Positions 39,247 through 41,352 of a stretch of DNA of 41,352 nucleotides are shown piece after piece. The DNA is taken from contig JACRPR010000053.1 in assembly GCA_016223105.1 (NCBI GenBank), positions 1-41,352 of the forward strand. The letters run 5' to 3'. The position numbers and the translations under genes were made by a program. The notes below the pieces were generated by a model. The model ran no database searches. It saw nothing but the letters and a program-made list of their open reading frames with translations, and was not told the DNA's origin. This DNA is from Chloroflexota bacterium. Lineage in GTDB: Bacteria; Chloroflexota; Anaerolineae; UBA4142. The stretch's first letter is position 1. Each line of letters opens with the position of its first letter.

Positions 39247-41310
39247 CTATTGAATCGCAACACGTTCAATGCGCGTGTGCCCCGCGATATTCGCGACGCC
39301 GATTTGTCCGCTCAAGTACGGATTCGTCGCATCCGTCCAGCGCAACATTTCGCGATCATCAATTTTCGCGATCAACTCCGCGCCGCGCGCGGCGATCTCG
39401 ATCCGATATTTGCGACCGAGTTCCCACGCGAACGCGGCATCCGCGACGGCACGATTATTTTTGTACAGCGCGACGCGATTTTCCGGCGCGAGTCCAAATG
39501 CGTACGACCGGCGCGCGCCCTGCACGCGCGCGAGAACGTAATGCGCGTTGCCGATCACCGGGACGAGATCAACCGCGAGCGTGTAATCGCGCCAAGTGAT
39601 GTCGCCGGTGTACGCTTCGCTGATGCCCGCACCGCTTCCGTGAAATGCGCCGTCCTCCATTCGCCAAAAGCCGCGCAAAAATGTCCAGCCGCTAATCGCG
39701 CCAAACTCGTTGCGCTCGCGCGAAAAATCGCACGCGAAATTTGGCGCGCCGTTCCAATCGAGCGATTCGAGTAAAACGTTTCCTGTCCACGCTTCGCCAA
39801 TGTTGCGAAACGCGATGCCGACCTGGGACAGCAACGCGTTGTCGAGACGCGGAAGCGTGAACGCGAGTGTTTGCCACTGCCCTGGGTTGAGCATCGCGCC
39901 CGGTTCTTGATGCGTCACGCGCGCGTTGTCGTCCCACACAAAGAGCGAGGCGATCAATCCTTCAGGCGCGTCCGCCGGGATGAACATGCGCGCGGCGATC
40001 GTTTGCCCCAGATAAATCAGCGGCGAAAAACTTGCGCTGTAATAATTCGCGCTCAACTCGTTCGCGCGATAGTACGTGCGGACGAACGCGCGCGCTTCGC
40101 CTTTTTTCTTCAAGCCGCGTAAATAAATTTGTAACGCGCGGTCGCGCGCAGGACGCAGAAAAATTTCGCCCAACTGCGCGTGCGCGCCAAAGCCCTGCGT
40201 CGTGCCGGGATAATCGAAATGATAACGTGGACGTGCGGGCGATTCGATGTGCGCGATTTTTTCGCCGAGCCGCGCGAACAGATCCGCGCACGCCGGGATC
40301 GTCATCAAGTTGCGCGCGCCGATCACGCTCGCGCCGACCAGCACATCGTTCATCGCGGCGCGCCAATGTTGTTCGATGCCGTCGAGTCCGACTGCGACGC
40401 CCATCACCGCGCCGACGTTGCCCGCGTTGCAATCGGTGTCCCAGCCCGCGTTCGTCGCGATTTGGATCGCGCGTGAAAAACGCGTGGTGAGCCAAGTCGA
40501 ACCATCGCCTTCGCTGTAAAGCAATGCCAGCACGACAACGCCCGCGTTTGAGATGATCGGCACGACGCCGGGATATTTAGCGTACCCAAAATTTTGCGCG
40601 AGAAAACGATAACCCGCGCGCCAATCGTCCGGTTCCGCGCGGTGAAAATCAAGCATCGCGTTGACGACGCGCGCGTACTCGCTGTCGCGCGGAATTTGTT
40701 CAAGCGCGCGTTCGATCAGCCGAACCGGGTTCGCTTCACTGAACGCGCAACTGACGAGCGCGGCGATAAAGCGTCCGCCGAAAATTCCTTCGCCGTCGTT
40801 CGCGACACTGCTCGCGCGCGCGGCAAGCTCGGCGGCGCGCGCCGGATCATTCGGCGCGACCAACCCCCAGATGTCGGAAAAAATTTGTCCGCCGATTTGC
40901 TCCGCGATCATTTTGCCGTTTTGCGCGATTGAACCGGAACGCGGCGCGGCGATCCCATTCATCAAATTGATGTACGCGGTGTGCTCGGTTGAAACGCCGT
41001 AGCCGCCCCACCAAATCGTCCCGCGTTGATCCGCGAGATAATTCAGCATCGTCTCGCCGATTTGTTCCGCCGTTACGGCGGAACCGCAATCTTCCAGCGC
41101 GCGAATCAGCACCAGGGGCGCGGCAGTGTCATCGTCCGGTTTGAAAATTGTTCCCGGCGGCAATGGCAAAAAATCATTCACCGCGCCGAGATTGTCCGCG
41201 ATTTCTTTCGCCGTCCAATTTTCGACCGGCGCGCCGAGTCGCACGCCGATACATTTGCCGAGCCAGCCCGCGTACACGCGTTCGCGATAATTGTTCGGTA
41301 ACGTTGTCAT
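39247..41310 (-). CDS. ADP-ribosylglycohydrolase-family protein with C-terminal beta-rich domain
   Basis: 687 residues. Residues 1-345 are an ADP-ribosylglycohydrolase (DraG-like) domain: 'GWLGKCIGVRLGAPVE', the first Mg motif in KPDDDTAAPL, 'NDGEGIFGGRFIAALVS' and the second metal motif in NAGWDTDCNAGNVGAVMG. The family removes ADP-ribose from proteins or other targets. The C-terminal half has a jelly-roll-like section ('FIPADAPEGLIASLFVWDDNARVTHQEPGAMLNPGQWQTLAFTLP') and a laminin-G-like section ('GDITWRDYTLAVDLVPVIGNAHYVLARVQG', 'KYRIEIAARGAELIAKIDD'). These suggest binding to a carbohydrate or surface ligand. No signal peptide is seen. The start at 41310 has GAGAGG upstream. Biological target unknown. 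Confidence 0.9.
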   Translation of the reverse strand: MTTLPNNYRERVYAGWLGKCIGVRLGAPVENWTAKEIADNLGAVNDFLPLPPGTIFKPDDDTAAPLVLIRALEDCGSAVTAEQIGETMLNYLADQRGTIWWGGYGVSTEHTAYINLMNGIAAPRSGSIAQNGKMIAEQIGGQIFSDIWGLVAPNDPARAAELAARASSVANDGEGIFGGRFIAALVSCAFSEANPVRLIERALEQIPRDSEYARVVNAMLDFHRAEPDDWRAGYRFLAQNFGYAKYPGVVPIISNAGVVVLALLYSEGDGSTWLTTRFSRAIQIATNAGWDTDCNAGNVGAVMGVAVGLDGIEQHWRAAMNDVLVGASVIGARNLMTIPACADLFARLGEKIAHIESPARPRYHFDYPGTTQGFGAHAQLGEIFLRPARDRALQIYLRGLKKKGEARAFVRTYYRANELSANYYSASFSPLIYLGQTIAARMFIPADAPEGLIASLFVWDDNARVTHQEPGAMLNPGQWQTLAFTLPRLDNALLSQVGIAFRNIGEAWTGNVLLESLDWNGAPNFACDFSRERNEFGAISGWTFLRGFWRMEDGAFHGSGAGISEAYTGDITWRDYTLAVDLVPVIGNAHYVLARVQGARRSYAFGLAPENRVALYKNNRAVADAAFAWELGRKYRIEIAARGAELIAKIDDREMLRWTDATNPYLSGQIGVANIAGHTRIERVAIQ

Positions 41311-41327
41311 CAGAACCTCTCAAAAAG

Positions 41328-41352
41328 GAATTGGACGCGGACCGCTCCGCGC
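41328..41352. repeat. GGACGCGGA repeat, cut by the window end
   Basis: GGAATTGGACGCGGACCGCTCCGCGC matches the left arm of the family at 25083 and 39096. The rest lies outside the window. Confidence 0.55.

Overview
This 41.35 kb window is bacterial chromosomal DNA with dense genes on both strands, short gaps and no rRNA or tRNA that I can see. Gene content and style point to a member of the Chloroflexota, probably Anaerolineae-like. The reasons are a bacterial Elp3, tandem S41 proteases, paired ABC-2 exporters, a CpXC/TPR/CHAT protein, very GCGC-rich coding DNA and AT-rich degenerate heptad/octad repeats between genes. This placement is an inference; no marker gene settles it.

Layout. 1-2.4 kb (minus): two overlapping VOC ring-cleaving dioxygenase-like genes and a YceI protein. 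2.6-5.0 kb: elp3 (minus) head-to-head with a Trm9/ALKBH8-like methyltransferase (plus), a plausible bacterial wobble-uridine modification pair. 5.0-5.8 kb: an antitoxin and a MazF-like toxin split by a 133-bp MITE with IS66-type ends (GTAA...) and an exact 8-bp target duplication. 5.8-6.3 kb: a possible structured RNA and nested palindromes. 6.4-7.4 kb: an M19 dipeptidase. 7.5-10.1 kb: an ABC-2 exporter operon whose ATPase gene carries a 17-nt Illumina adapter match and is damaged there. 10.2-10.45 kb: a large nested palindrome. 10.4-17.3 kb (minus): a three-gene, defence-like operon of nuclease/N6-adenine methylase, RapA/SNF2-type helicase and a zinc-ribbon protein. 17.4-20.2 kb: a second ABC exporter (COG4586/4587/3694 type).

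20.2-24.5 kb (plus): a DUF4442 hotdog protein, then an alkyltransferase / ECF sigma / alkyltransferase overlap cluster, an EamA transporter and a geranylgeranyl-reductase-like flavoprotein. 24.5-25.5 kb (minus): a membrane protein with an internal repeat and an in-frame palindrome insertion, plus a tiny coupled ORF. 25.6-28.8 kb (minus): purA, purB, smpB. 28.9-31.4 kb: two S41 C-terminal processing peptidases. 31.4-32.4 kb: a tyrosine recombinase lacking its catalytic-tyrosine end. 33.0-36.8 kb: a CpXC/TPR/CHAT gene in three reading-frame pieces. 36.9-37.6 kb: an unknown gene. 37.6-39.1 kb: guaB. 39.2-41.3 kb: an ADP-ribosylglycohydrolase fused to a C-terminal beta-rich region.

Two themes stand out. 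First, several families of palindromic repeats occupy most intergenic gaps and have invaded genes: mazF is disrupted, while the TPR/CHAT gene and a membrane-protein gene read through their inserts. Second, several gene arrangements suggest functions that may not be well described: Elp3 with a Trm9-like enzyme, an ECF sigma factor between two DNA alkyltransferases, and a methylase-nuclease/helicase/zinc-ribbon module.
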